From the NCBI RefSeq assembly GCF_029227915.1, contig NC_079883.1, positions 3,412,001-3,472,000 on the forward strand: 60,000 nucleotides of DNA, given 5' to 3'. The DNA is from Hydractinia symbiolongicarpus (taxonomy: Eukaryota > Cnidaria > Hydrozoa > Anthoathecata > Hydractiniidae). Below are positions 1 to 11,300 of this stretch, piece by piece. A program made the translations under genes and the position numbers. The notes under the pieces are model-generated. The model saw only the letters and a list, made by a program, of their open reading frames with translations, was not told the DNA's origin and did not search any database. Numbering within the stretch: position 1 is the stretch's first letter; the number at the start of each line of letters is the position of its first letter.

Positions 1-2590
1 TGTGCCCATATTTTTTCTCTATAATAATACCAGTATACTGTTTGTCTGTTTAAAATGGTTGCTCCGTAGCTTTATTATGAATCCCTGTCACAGGCGGACA
101 AATAATGCACGAATCCCCGGGCTAACAAGTAGAATTTTTATATTCCTTAATAAGCATCTCCTTACCGTTCTTTCCCATTACACAATCTTCCATATCTTCA
201 GGAAACTCACAATGATCTCTTTCTTTATCAACCTTAAAAAGATTAGATAAAACTCAAATATTTGAGAGTGCAACTTTCTCTCTTGTGATTAATCACATAT
301 CCTTCCATTAGTTTTTCAACAATTTTAATTTTGGAAATCCCGTGAGATGAAAACAATAAATATTCAGATTTTCGTTAATAAAAATTTAACTAGTGCAAAT
401 TTGTACATGCATAAGCAGCCATGGAAATCGATTCAATTGCAAAATGATGCAATATGTTTTTATTCTAATTAAAACCCACTTGAGATCATCTGCTATTAAA
501 CAAATATCAAAGCCTGTACACAGAGAATTCACATGCCTTCAAAAAACTTTGGCAAAACCACTTCTACTTAAAAAGCTATGGATAAAGGTTATGAACATAA
601 GCTGATTTAACATGATACATACTGAGAGGTCAAATGTCATACAATATATATATGTCACACTTTTTTACAAAACAAATTATCAAAAATGCCACTCCTATTT
701 TCACATTACAATAAAACACATACCACTTTTTCAGGCATTGTTGTTGAGAAAAAATAGTAACAACTGAAGTAAAAAACAAATGGAGGCAATAATCTAGGGA
801 ATTTTTTTAAATAAATGTTTTAGTTAATTACGTGATCAATGTGTCAGTACAATAAAATAGAACAGGAAAAATGTATTTTCAAATGAATGCCAAGGATTTT
901 TGTTATTACAGAGACCTGTGTCCTGTTTTACAATTCGTTAGACATCTATTAGCATAATTCTTAATTATTTGCATTCCAATTAATTATTCTTAGTCTAGTT
1001 TATGTTAAACTAAAGTCTAAATTACAAAAAAATTACAAAATTGATTTATTTTTTGTAAAATGTAACAAAAAAGAAAGAAACTACACATTTTATTTATAAG
1101 CAGCTGAGTTGCTCAGGATTGATCGAAAATTTGTAATATTAGACAACCAACGTCTTAAGCTAAATAATCTAACAAGCAACTTTACAGAACAGTTCTTAAA
1201 AAAAGGAAATCTTAGCAGCATTAGATTATTCCAAGCAAGTGTTATTAAGCCAAGATCTTTTTAAACTTTAATACTGCACTTGCTTAAAAACTTACGCCAA
1301 GGAAAGTTGGTTATGCTGTGTTATCAACATGTGCACAGTGCATTTTTAGCGTAATTGTTTTTATATTAATACAGCACTATTTTGCTATTTCCCATCATAC
1401 TTCATTCCATTCTTAAAAAATAAGTTTGCTCTTTGCCAATTTCTCCAGAAATAATAAATTTATTAATATTTTTTTATTCAAATGTTTGTTTGGATTTGTG
1501 TCATTTTTTCAGTGTTTATGGTACGCATTTAACAGTTTTATTCTAATGTATTTTTCAATGGACTACTTCCATCTCATATAAAAAACAATTTAAAAACACT
1601 GCTTTTATTTTTTGCTTAACATTTTAAAGTAAAAAAAAAACGCATTACAGATTATGTTTATAAAGCTTGCAAGCAAAATGGATAACAATTTTTCTTAGAG
1701 GCTAAAATTAAATTTTCTCTTTGCCAACTAAGTTAAAAGGAAAAATGGAGCTGGGTAATATTCCTTTTACAACAAAACATTTTTTTCTTATAAGAAACAT
1801 GAATTATACAAGGTTGAGATTATAGGTGTTTCAACTATTTACTCTCAAAATATTAAAGACATTGATAGATAGGAAAAAATAGTAATAAACTTAGAAAGAA
1901 GCTAATCAAGACAGTGATCAAAGGAATTCTTGAAACTAAATGTTTTAATTATGTCATCAGCTTCTTACATGGAAAACATGCATCAGATTTCAATGCAATA
2001 ACATGACATTTATCCAGAGATTCAAATTATTAAAGACAGCGTAATTCTTTAATCCCACTAAATTTTAACCTCATTTATTTAAAATTACAAAATATTGTAT
2101 AGTTAAAAAAAATAGAAGCAGGTGTTTATGTTGCTTAAAAAATAAATATTTTTTTAAGTGACAGACTATTCAGCATTTACAATTTATAATACATTACTAA
2201 TGTTTAAACCTTACGTCAGTTTCATTTCTTGACATGTGAATGGGGTGGTGTCAATTGCTTAAAAACTTCATTGATAGGAAAAGTGCACACATAATGCAAA
2301 CTTTGCAATTACATTGGTCCATGTCCAAATTTTATAATAAGGCCATTTGACATATTTCAGAAATTTATTTTCAATGGCTTTTAGTCGGCAAAACTTAAGT
2401 GATTGAAAAATGTAGATATTCCATTAAAATTCAGCCTTAAATGTTCCTAAATGCGAGGGGGTATCATAAACAGCTTAAAAAATACTTCTTTTACAAGCTA
2501 AATGGTTAGGCATGGGCTTACGCTATGCAAGATCAATGGAAAAAACAATTTGTTAGTGCATTTCTGTGAAAAGGAAGAGAATTCTTTGAA
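1..2590. other. AT-rich non-coding stretch, no gene recognised
   Basis: No open frame here resembles a protein family, and the short frames have the composition of random AT-rich DNA. The stretch could be intron or 3' flank of the minus-strand gene whose probable first exon lies near 4.7-4.9 kb, but no exon could be placed. Confidence 0.5.
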
Positions 2591-3720
2591 TAATTTACTT
2601 ATCAAAATTAATTTTGTGTGAACCTATTAACCCTGTGATCTTCAAACATACACCTAAAATCTCTATTAAAAACTTGCAAAATAACCAAACTACAGGATTT
2701 CAAAAAACAGTTTCACAATTCTAAATGGTCAGCACCTATCCTGACAAAAAGCCTTTAAAAGTGCTGAATAATTTGCTTTCTTTCAAATATTTTGGAAAAT
2801 TCTCATGGAGATCACTTTTCATTTTTTTTGTGTTTTTTTTCTTAGAATTATTACAAAGTTTGAGATCTAGCAGTTACTTTTATTTTTTTTAAATTCACTT
2901 ATCAAAATAATTGTGTGAACCTATTAACCCTGTGATCCTCAAACATACACCTAAAATCTATTTTAAAAACTTGTTAATTGCATGGTTGTGAAGCAATAAC
3001 AAAAATAATGTGCTATGTATAGAAGTATATTTCTCTTGTTTCATGTTAAATACACTTATGTATGGGGAAGGGGGAGGATGTCAGGGTCGATATCAGGAAG
3101 CACCAAACCAGATGCGTGCCTCCAACCTTACCCTGGTCAACCTTCAACAATGCATGATAGGGCGAACTACTTGACTATAGCTGCTCCTATTAATTGACTA
3201 TGACAGCTAAGGTGGGTGAGAAAATCTGGGAGCCCGAACTTAAAAGTCCTGAGCAGCAACTTCAGAGTCTGGGATAAGGAGAAAAGTAGTGCCCATGCCC
3301 TGTAACCACCCTCGCACTGGCCTACCATCTTGTATTTGGATAAACATTGGGCTTCTACTGACACTAGAGTATTGGAAGCTATATCAAAAGTCAAGCTTCT
3401 CAACAGGAATAAATGCTAGCTTCAGCAACCGCAATTAATATGGTGACCTGTGGGTTCACTCCTATAAAAATCACCAAAGTAAAGAGGATTAAAAAAACAA
3501 GTGCACAATTCCATGTGGTCAACACATATTTTGACAAAAAACCTTCTTATTCAGAGCAACAAAATAAAAAAGTACTTTCTTCCAAATATTCTGGCAATTT
3601 CCCATGGATAAGCTGCCTTCCTGAAACTGCTTTCCTAAATGTTTGTGCCATGGAAACAATGTCTCACTTTTCACTTAAGTCCATTGTGATAAAAAATCTA
3701 ACCTAACTTGCAAGGTTAGG
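2591..3720. repeat. Diverged dispersed repeats, unclassified
   Basis: An approximately 80 bp segment at about 2597-2680 (from cttatcaaaa through cctaaaatct) recurs at about 2897-2975 in the same orientation with small indels. A second pair, about 2700-2820 and 3487-3620, is a diverged copy pair sharing the ordered blocks cacaattc, tggtca, gacaaaaa and ccaaatatt-like. A more GC-rich piece at 3060-3410 lies between them. These look like old copies of one interspersed element. No coding capacity or terminal structure was seen, so the class is unknown. Confidence 0.45.
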
Positions 3721-4700
3721 GCTTGGTTTAGTTCCTCCGATAACTATTTCAATAGCTGTTTTCCTAGAACCTAATTATTATAGGCCTTGCTCCATAACTT
3801 TGGGAAAATCCATTAACAAATGCCGATCGTTGGCTTTTATTAAAATGAGGACATTCAATTAACTTTTATTAACACAAGAAAAAAAATTTTTGTTTGCAAA
3901 AAGAAAAGTTTCAATAACTGTTAAACTACAAAACCGTCTTTTCTTGACGATTACATTATTATGCTAAGTGCTAAGCAGAAATAGTTGGGTGGTATTGGTA
4001 TCATCATTGCTATTCCTTAACTGGGGTTTCAAACTCTTTGGTTTAGAGTTGCCTAACAAACTTTTTCAAATAATCTAACCCTAATGCTCGAAGTCTCTAT
4101 ATTAATAATAGTTGTATTCTAACTATACGGAATTTCATAGTCGTTCTATGAATACATGAAATACCATATTTGAAAAATATTGTATTGACTTTGTTGTGAC
4201 AAGAAAATTCTTGTAAATATTTGCATAGGCTAAGAACTAACTGGGTTTTTGGCTGAGACAGGTAGCTAATTATTGTCTGCTGAATTTATGCCTTGACAAA
4301 AGATATACAACTATTAAAAATAGATTTCTTTTACCAATATATTATTTACTAATTTTTAGCGAAACATTTTAAATATTTTACCAGGAATAAAACAATCTCA
4401 GACTTTATCCAAACCAGTTTTTTAAAAATAAAGCTTTCAAAAGCATAATGCTCTTTAGATGCATTTTTAAAAAAACTTATTCAACACTTATGAAAAAAGA
4501 AAAATTAATTTGACTACTTGTTTGCTTCATACCACAATAATGATTTATACTAACAGAGTTAAAAATAATTTAAACTATATTTGGGCTATCAATAGATTAT
4601 TGCCAAGGGGCACACTGTTACCATTATGAAGAACACCGTGGCGTTATCGCGACTCCGCTAAAGTTCGTCACAAGTTAAGGCACTTACATAATAAATATAT
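3721..4700. other. Non-coding, nothing recognised
   Basis: AT-rich sequence without a recognisable exon or repeat structure. It is presumed to be intron of the minus-strand gene beginning near 4.93 kb. Confidence 0.4.
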
Positions 4701-4706
4701 ACTTAC

Positions 4707-4930
4707 TGGCTTAACTTCATTAATAGATTGGCTTTTGAGTCTTTGAGTAATAAATCGAAGCATGCCTTCCTTGTGTAAAAAATCAATATCGCCCGGTGTC
4801 TGGCTGTCGATTCGTTCTTGCACTTTAGTTTTTGGAACTCAATAGACATTAACTTTTCACTACAATTATTTGTTTTACATCTAAATAAAAAGGCGATTAA
4901 CAAAATAAAAAAGCTTTGGTGATATTCCAT
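4707..4930 (-). CDS. Probable first exon of an unrecognised secreted protein
   Basis: A minus-strand open frame begins at an ATG at about 4930 and encodes a strongly hydrophobic N-terminus (FFILLIAFLF), which looks like a signal peptide. It is followed by a cysteine-containing stretch (CKTNNC) and a basic, mixed segment. The frame runs into a good splice donor, CCA|GTAAGT, at 4707/4706, so this looks like a 5' exon whose partners lie at lower coordinates. In-frame ATGs upstream reach 4984, but starting at 4930 puts the hydrophobic segment at the N-terminus. I do not recognise the family. The hydrophobic run plus a chance donor could be coincidental in AT-rich DNA. Confidence 0.35.
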
Positions 4931-4984
4931 CCAAATTTTGTATACCCTAGCCGTAGGTTGGGTCGCTATACCTATCATGGTCAC

Positions 4985-5568
4985 CCTATCATGGTGACAC
5001 TAACCAACCAACGAATGTGAAGTGGAAAAACATTTGCTGCTGCAAAAATATTATCAATGAATTTCAGCTAAATTATTTTGTAAATTTGTCTCTTTAAATT
5101 ATTATCGCATATTAGATAATAGTTTTAAAATCTCAGTTTTCTCATTGGCGTAGGCAGTAATTCGAAGAAACTAATTATTACATTTCGGAATATAATATAT
5201 GCCTAGTGCATAATTATGCATCTTTCATGCTAACTGATTGGCTCTTTTCTTGCAGAGGTCATCAAAACATCAAACATAACATGGTAGCATTTTTTTCACT
5301 TTTTTAAAAAACACGAGTGTTTTTGGTTTGGGACTTGCTTATTGGCTAGGTACTTTTTATTAGTCAAGGAAATTTTATGCTTTTTCAAGTTAAGTCGACT
5401 TCACCGCCTCCCTGAGAATTAATATATTTAGCATTTTAGCAAGCATCGTGTTTACACAAAGAACAACAAGGTTCAGCAAAAGCTTTCTATCACTTCTCTC
5501 CTGCGCCACACAACTATCACAACAACAAATAAAAAACTTTCTGTTCAACACAACTTTGCTAATAAATG
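4985..5568. other. Non-coding, nothing recognised
   Basis: AT-rich flank of the putative signal-peptide exon. It includes a short local duplication of catggtgac-like sequence near 4975-4997. A promoter could lie here, but no element was identified. Confidence 0.35.
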
Positions 5569-5773
5569 CTTTTATCTGAGCGATAGATTAATTTTGCCAA
5601 CTTTGGATTGAAAAAAGATATGTTTCTAAATTGTAAAAAGTTTCTTTCCGCACTTCATTTATATATTATACTTTTATCTGAGCGATAATATTAATTTTGC
5701 CAACTGTGGATTGAAAAAAGATATGTTTCTAAATTGCAAAAAGTTTCTTTCCGCACTTCATTTATATATTATA
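5569..5773. repeat. Two-copy tandem repeat of about 102 bp
   Basis: A 102 bp unit at 5569-5670, beginning cttttatctgagcgata, is followed at once by a second copy at 5671-5773. The copies differ by a 1-2 base change after gcgata, one T/G change (aacttt/aactgt) and one T/C change (attgta/attgca). This is a recent tandem duplication with no coding potential. Confidence 0.85.
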
Positions 5774-7971
5774 CTCATATTTGGAGGGACTTCCGATCCG
5801 AGCCTATGTTTCTCTAAAGGTGATGATATTCTAATAGGGAGTGTTTATACTAATTTTATACGAAACTAATCTCACATTTCTAAAAGCGCACATGGATTTT
5901 ATCGTCATTTACCTAGCGCATGAGTGTCAAAAGACTGGCCAGAACCTAGTTTGCTGAACATTACTGCACTCGTTGGTGCAAAATTCTTTAACTGCCTTGT
6001 TTGGTTTACACTTTTTTTTATAAGCATCAAGTAAACTATCATAAGTCTCAAGCTATCGCTTAAATTTGATCCTTAAAATATGATAAATTATAGTCAGGAC
6101 CTAACTGTTATTTTTCAGGTATTCATCTTGCGCAGGGACGCTTAATATATTTCCTCTTAAGTTTTGAAAAAGACAGATGAGCTTATTTAAAGGGCAAGTA
6201 GTAGTATTAACAAGGTTGAACTATTATGTTTTTTGTCTCTTGAAGTATTATTTCTCTATTAGCTCCAATGCTTTATAGCTAAGTTATATCTGAGCATAAG
6301 TAACACTTTTATGCATTTTTAGGGCTTTACACAAGTTTATAAGCTTTTTTGGTGGGGCGTATACACGGTTGGGCTTATTATACAGGGGAAACAATAGAAT
6401 TGACTTAGAAAACAAAATTGTTACATTGAATAAAAAACGCCACCTAAACACCGAGTTTTAGTATCTTGTGTTCCCACAAAAAAACTCAATATCAAACATT
6501 TCTGGCTCCAAAACATATTTTGGACATTTTTTTGTAGTTTTTTTAATCTAATTTTTGCTACAAAAGACCTATATGGGGGATGCATAAGCATGTATGGAAA
6601 ATGTTAGGTTAGATTCTGCAGAAGTTTGCGCTACTTAAATTATCTATTGGCTTTATACTATAAACAAACGAATTGCAATTGTTTTACAACGCTTAGTGAT
6701 AGAAATAATACAATGAATTTTCTCCGTTTGATTTTTACTACCATAATTATTATATTTTCTCGCGCAGTGTATGGGGCAATCCATAAAAGAAATTTTTGTC
6801 AATTTTTTACCCACTTCTTCCGTTTTGCCATACCTGTTCACTTCCCCCTTTTCCAATGTTCGTGCGGACGTAAATTGTGAAATTTTCTTCAATTCTGAAT
6901 TCTTATAAAAATCCCCTAATCAAAAACAAATTCTCTGTTCAAAATGCTTCTCTTTATCTAAAACGACTGGTATGGTATTTTCTCCCTAAAAAGACAACTA
7001 AATACAAGAAATACAAAAATGTTTTGTATGTATATTCGGAAGTTCCGATTTCGGTGTCTCCGTTTTCAACTAACTCCCGCCACCCTCCCCTAAGGCGCGG
7101 TCGTCGATTGTGGATGACCCCTGTACGGCATTTTTCGTGAAAAGAGTCAAATATTTTTTTTGTAAATTTTGGAAGCGAGAATGACGAATTTTGTTGAGGC
7201 ACGTTAAATTTTTATTATTTGACTATTTGCCAAATTAAATCCAACAACACCAAATAAAGAAATAAATTTAGCAATTTCTATAAAAATCGAAACCAACTTT
7301 GATCAAGTGGATTGTAAGCTGGTAGCTTTAGACATACTATTCAATGATAAATGAGAGCACGTTTAAATTCAATTATTGTAACAAGATAAGGCCACCTAAT
7401 TATACATTGTTAAGAACCATCAGTATTACTTTGCACGTTTATAATAATAATGAAGTTATGGTAAACGTAAGGAATGACAAAAATAATACGAAATAATATT
7501 ATGTTCAGAAAATTACAAATACAGAAGTATCTGATTAATGGACTAATTCTTTATTTCAAAACAATCGTAAATAAATTGGAAGACATGCTGCAACAGAAAT
7601 AGAAATGTTCAAAGACAAAAGTAGTAAAAATCGCTATAGATTAATCGCCTCACCGAAAACTACGCTAAATAGATGAGCATATTATAATCAATATCTAATA
7701 AGTATCTGAAATTTAATTTCCTTGAAGATATATACAACTAAATTAATAAATTCATATAAAAAAACACTTGAGTTCAAGATACACTAATAAAGAATCAGTA
7801 AAGATCAATACAAAAAAAAATTCAAATCACAAGTGGGCTTCATAAACCTAACTTCACGAAAAGTGAAATAGTTGAGAAAATATATAACTCTCCTAGAACA
7901 TAATTTCGCTCCTTCAAAGCTTCTTCGTCATGTTGTATCGTGGAAAAAGGCGAAGGTCTGATTCATATATC
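5774..7971. other. Non-coding with an unclassified GC-rich repeat-like patch
   Basis: No exon was recognised. At about 7040-7140 there is a short GC-rich block (containing gcgcggtcgtcgattgtgg and gatgacccctgtacgg) that is unlike its AT-rich surroundings and looks like a piece of a dispersed element. Neither ends nor target duplications could be identified. Confidence 0.35.
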
Positions 7972-8260
7972 TTAAGGGAATTATACTTCGCGAGGACTAA
8001 TTTTCGCGAGAATTTCTTTAATAAAAAAATTTCGAGAGAACTAACTTTCACGAAATAAGTGCCGATATATAAAATAATTTGATAACATTTTATCTCTTCA
8101 ATTTATACCGTTTTTAAGGACTTTTTTGTGAAGGAGACATTAAATAAAGACTGCTGAAGTTAAAATTCACATTGTCTGTTATATAAGTGCTAAGAATAAC
8201 TAAGAGTTACTCAATAATTTCGCGGAAAAGATAATTCCCTCGAAAAGAAAATTCCCTTAA
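7972..8260. mobile_element. Short MITE with TTAA target sites (piggyBac-like signature)
   Basis: The sequence between two TTAA tetranucleotides (7972-7975 and 8257-8260) has inverted ends: GGGAATTATACTTCGCGAG on the left faces a right end whose reverse complement begins GGGAATTTTCTTTTCGAGG, followed by TTTCCGCG. It is about 280 bp long with no coding capacity. TTAA duplication with GGG-starting ends is typical of piggyBac-type non-autonomous elements. The inverted repeats are imperfect, so the assignment is moderate. Confidence 0.5.
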
Positions 8261-8308
8261 GGTATAAAAAACCATTCTTGATTCCAGAAATGACATTTTT
8301 TACAAATC

Positions 8309-11300
8309 TCACATTTCTCTTAACAAATTAACAGCATTCGTTAGCAGTGTAACTTGAGCCTAAAAATACTCACAAGATTTAATTCAAGGTATAATTTGTA
8401 ATTATAATTCAATAAAACTAGTTTAATAGTTTAAAAGGTGACCAACATAACTTGTATTTATCTTACCTTTGCGTGTTTTAACTCCAAATCAGAAAGCTCA
8501 ACCTAAAAATAACAAATAAATTATCACTTCATAAAAAAATGTCAGAAAAATATTTTTAAAATATTTACATAAATTTTTGCATACTTACTAGGTTTTTCTT
8601 AAAATGCGCAACTTTCTTTTTTCTTAAATCTGAAAGTTCTAAATCAGACAGAATAGAAAATGAAAATAAACAGATTTTTTTCCTGTTCCAATTATTAGAC
8701 TTACCAATGTTACTAAAAGAACCTTTACAAATTATTATTTCTTATTATTAATACAGTTGACTCTCTCTATCTCGAACTCGCAAGGGACCAGAAAATTTGT
8801 TCCAGATAGAGAAAGTTCGAGATAGAGAAAAATTGACAAAAATTGGATTTTTTCGTAAAAAACGTATTTTTAACCTTCAGTGTATCGGGAGTTGATAGAG
8901 GTCAATGAGAGATGTTAAAATGTTAATATTCAATGCACAAGACTTCTTTTAAAATAAATACATAAAATAAATTTACAGCTTCATTTAAAGAAATCGGTTA
9001 TGTCTTTTTGTTTAAGTGATGCCACTCTGTCTTCATTATACATTTTTTCGAATTTGGAGATAAGCATTTGCATTTCATTGCCTTTTTCGCAACACATTGC
9101 TAGATCTTTCAAAAGATCAATACTACACTCGACTTTTGATCTTGATGGTTTTTCGACAACTATATCAAATGAATCATCCTCCATGTCACTGCCATCGTCT
9201 TCAGCTTCGTCGTCCTCAGATTTCCGAAATTCATCAATGATATCCTCATTAGAGATTTGAGGGGCGGTTGCATTTGAAAACAGCCTTGTCTATCTGCTCA
9301 TAATCACAGCCTCGAACCTTTTTCGAACCAGACGCGGGTTTTTGTTCTTCCAAGCTTTGTAGGATCTTATGTTTTTTTTTCATCCAAGTTGAAATTGTAT
9401 TTTTGGGGGATCCCGTATTTCTCTGCTGCCTCCTTGTTTGACATTCCTTTCTCGATTTCCCGAATTATTTGACATTTTTGAATTAAAGAAACGTTATTGA
9501 GTTTTCTTTTTAAAGCCGACATCTTCACCTCAAGAAGGTTTCTGGTTCAAAACACTGTAAACAATGTTTTGTGAGTGACTTTAGAATTCGAACGTCAAAC
9601 ATTTTCGTTCGAAAATGGAACATTTTAATTCGATTTTTAGTGTAAATAGGTTCTTAAATCCGGAAAAGTTCGAGATAGAGAGAGAAACAGTCAGACGGGA
9701 CCGAGATTTTGGTTCGAGATAGAGAGGTATTCGAGATAGAGAGGTTCGAGATAAAGAGAGGAAAATAGCTTAGAGCCTACACAAATGTCCAAGGGACCGA
9801 GACTTTGGTTCGAGATAGAGAGATGTTCGAGATAGAGGGTAGTCGAGATAGAGAGAGTCAACTGTATATTATTATTTTCTCCCATGAAAATTGACAGCGT
9901 CATTTGTGGACTGACGAATTAAAATTAAAGTGAGATAGTCGAACCTTGTAATATCTCGATTTCATAGTACAACAATGTTTAATGTTTTTCGTGCTTTTTA
10001 GAACAAAGTATGATGACTTCATGTCTCGTATGGATGTGTGATCGTCATTTTACAGCAACATACCAATTTTTTAGTTTTCTATGGACACATTTTTATAGGT
10101 TTATAACGAAATATCACAAACTCTGTGTATTCGTTATTTAGAACGAAAACAGTGATTTTCTAAGCTCCATAGGCCTTATCTGTTGAAAAAATTATCATAG
10201 GCCATTGTAGCGATAAAAAGTTGTACTGTTGTCTTAAATCCTACTGACGACAAAATTTTCATTAAACTTGCCGTCGTCATAATTTTTGGATTACCAATGC
10301 TGTTTTTCTATTATACAGTAATAATAATATTTGTACCCGATTGCGTATCGTTTTAGCTGTCTGAAAAATGGAACATTTTAATTCGATTTTTAGTGTAAAT
10401 AGGTTCTTAAATCCGGAAAAGTTCGAGATAGAGAGAGAAACAGTCAGACGGGACCGAGATTTTGGTTCGAGATAGAGAGGTATTCGAGATAGAGAGGTTC
10501 GAGATAAAGAGAGGAAAATAGCTTAGAGCCTACACAAATGTCCAAGGGACCGAGACTTTGGTTCGAGATAGAGAGATGTTCGAGATAGAGGGTAGTCGAG
10601 ATAGAGAGAGTCAACTGTATATTATTATTTTCTCCCATGAAAATTGACAGCGTCATTTGTGGACTGACGAATTAAAATTAAAGTGAGATAGTCGAACCTT
10701 GTAATATCTCGATTTCATAGTACAACAATGTTTAATGTTTTTCGTGCTTTTTAGAACAAAGTATGATGACTTCATGTCTCGTATGGATGTGTGATCGTCA
10801 TTTTACAGCAACATACCAATTTTTTAGTTTTCTATGGACACATTTTTATAGGTTTATAACGAAATATCACAAACTCTGTGTATTCGTTATTTAGAACGAA
10901 AACAGTGATTTTCTAAGCTCCATAGGCCTTATCTGTTGAAAAAATTATCATAGGCCATTGTAGCGATAAAAAGTTGTACTGTTGTCTTAAATCCTACTGA
11001 CGACAAAATTTTCATTAAACTTGCCGTCGTCATAATTTTTGGATTACCAATGCTGTTTTTCTATTATACAGTAATAATAATATTTGTACCCGATTGCGTA
11101 TCGTTTTAGCTGTCTGATAAGTTCTTAAGCTAGAATTTTCTTCTGCCCTGATAATGACTATATAAAAAATGCAATGCTGTCTGTTAAAAAATAAAAAGTC
11201 AAAAATGAATGAGTTCCTGAAGTCTTGCATAGCAGAGAGAAGCTGCTTAGTCGTTGGTAAATAAAACAACTAACACATTTAAATATACTACACTTACTTG

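Noticed and set aside
9691-9903. 70-codon minus-strand frame, identical to 10444-10656
   Set aside because: It is translated transposon-end repeat (SLYLE/LSISNQ units from GAGATAGAG repeats), not a protein.
11030-11269. Minus-strand frame containing MQDFRNS, considered as a sorting nexin BAR exon
   Set aside because: It has no alignment to the BAR domain at the required place, and the true next exon (8589-8629) fits phase and sequence.
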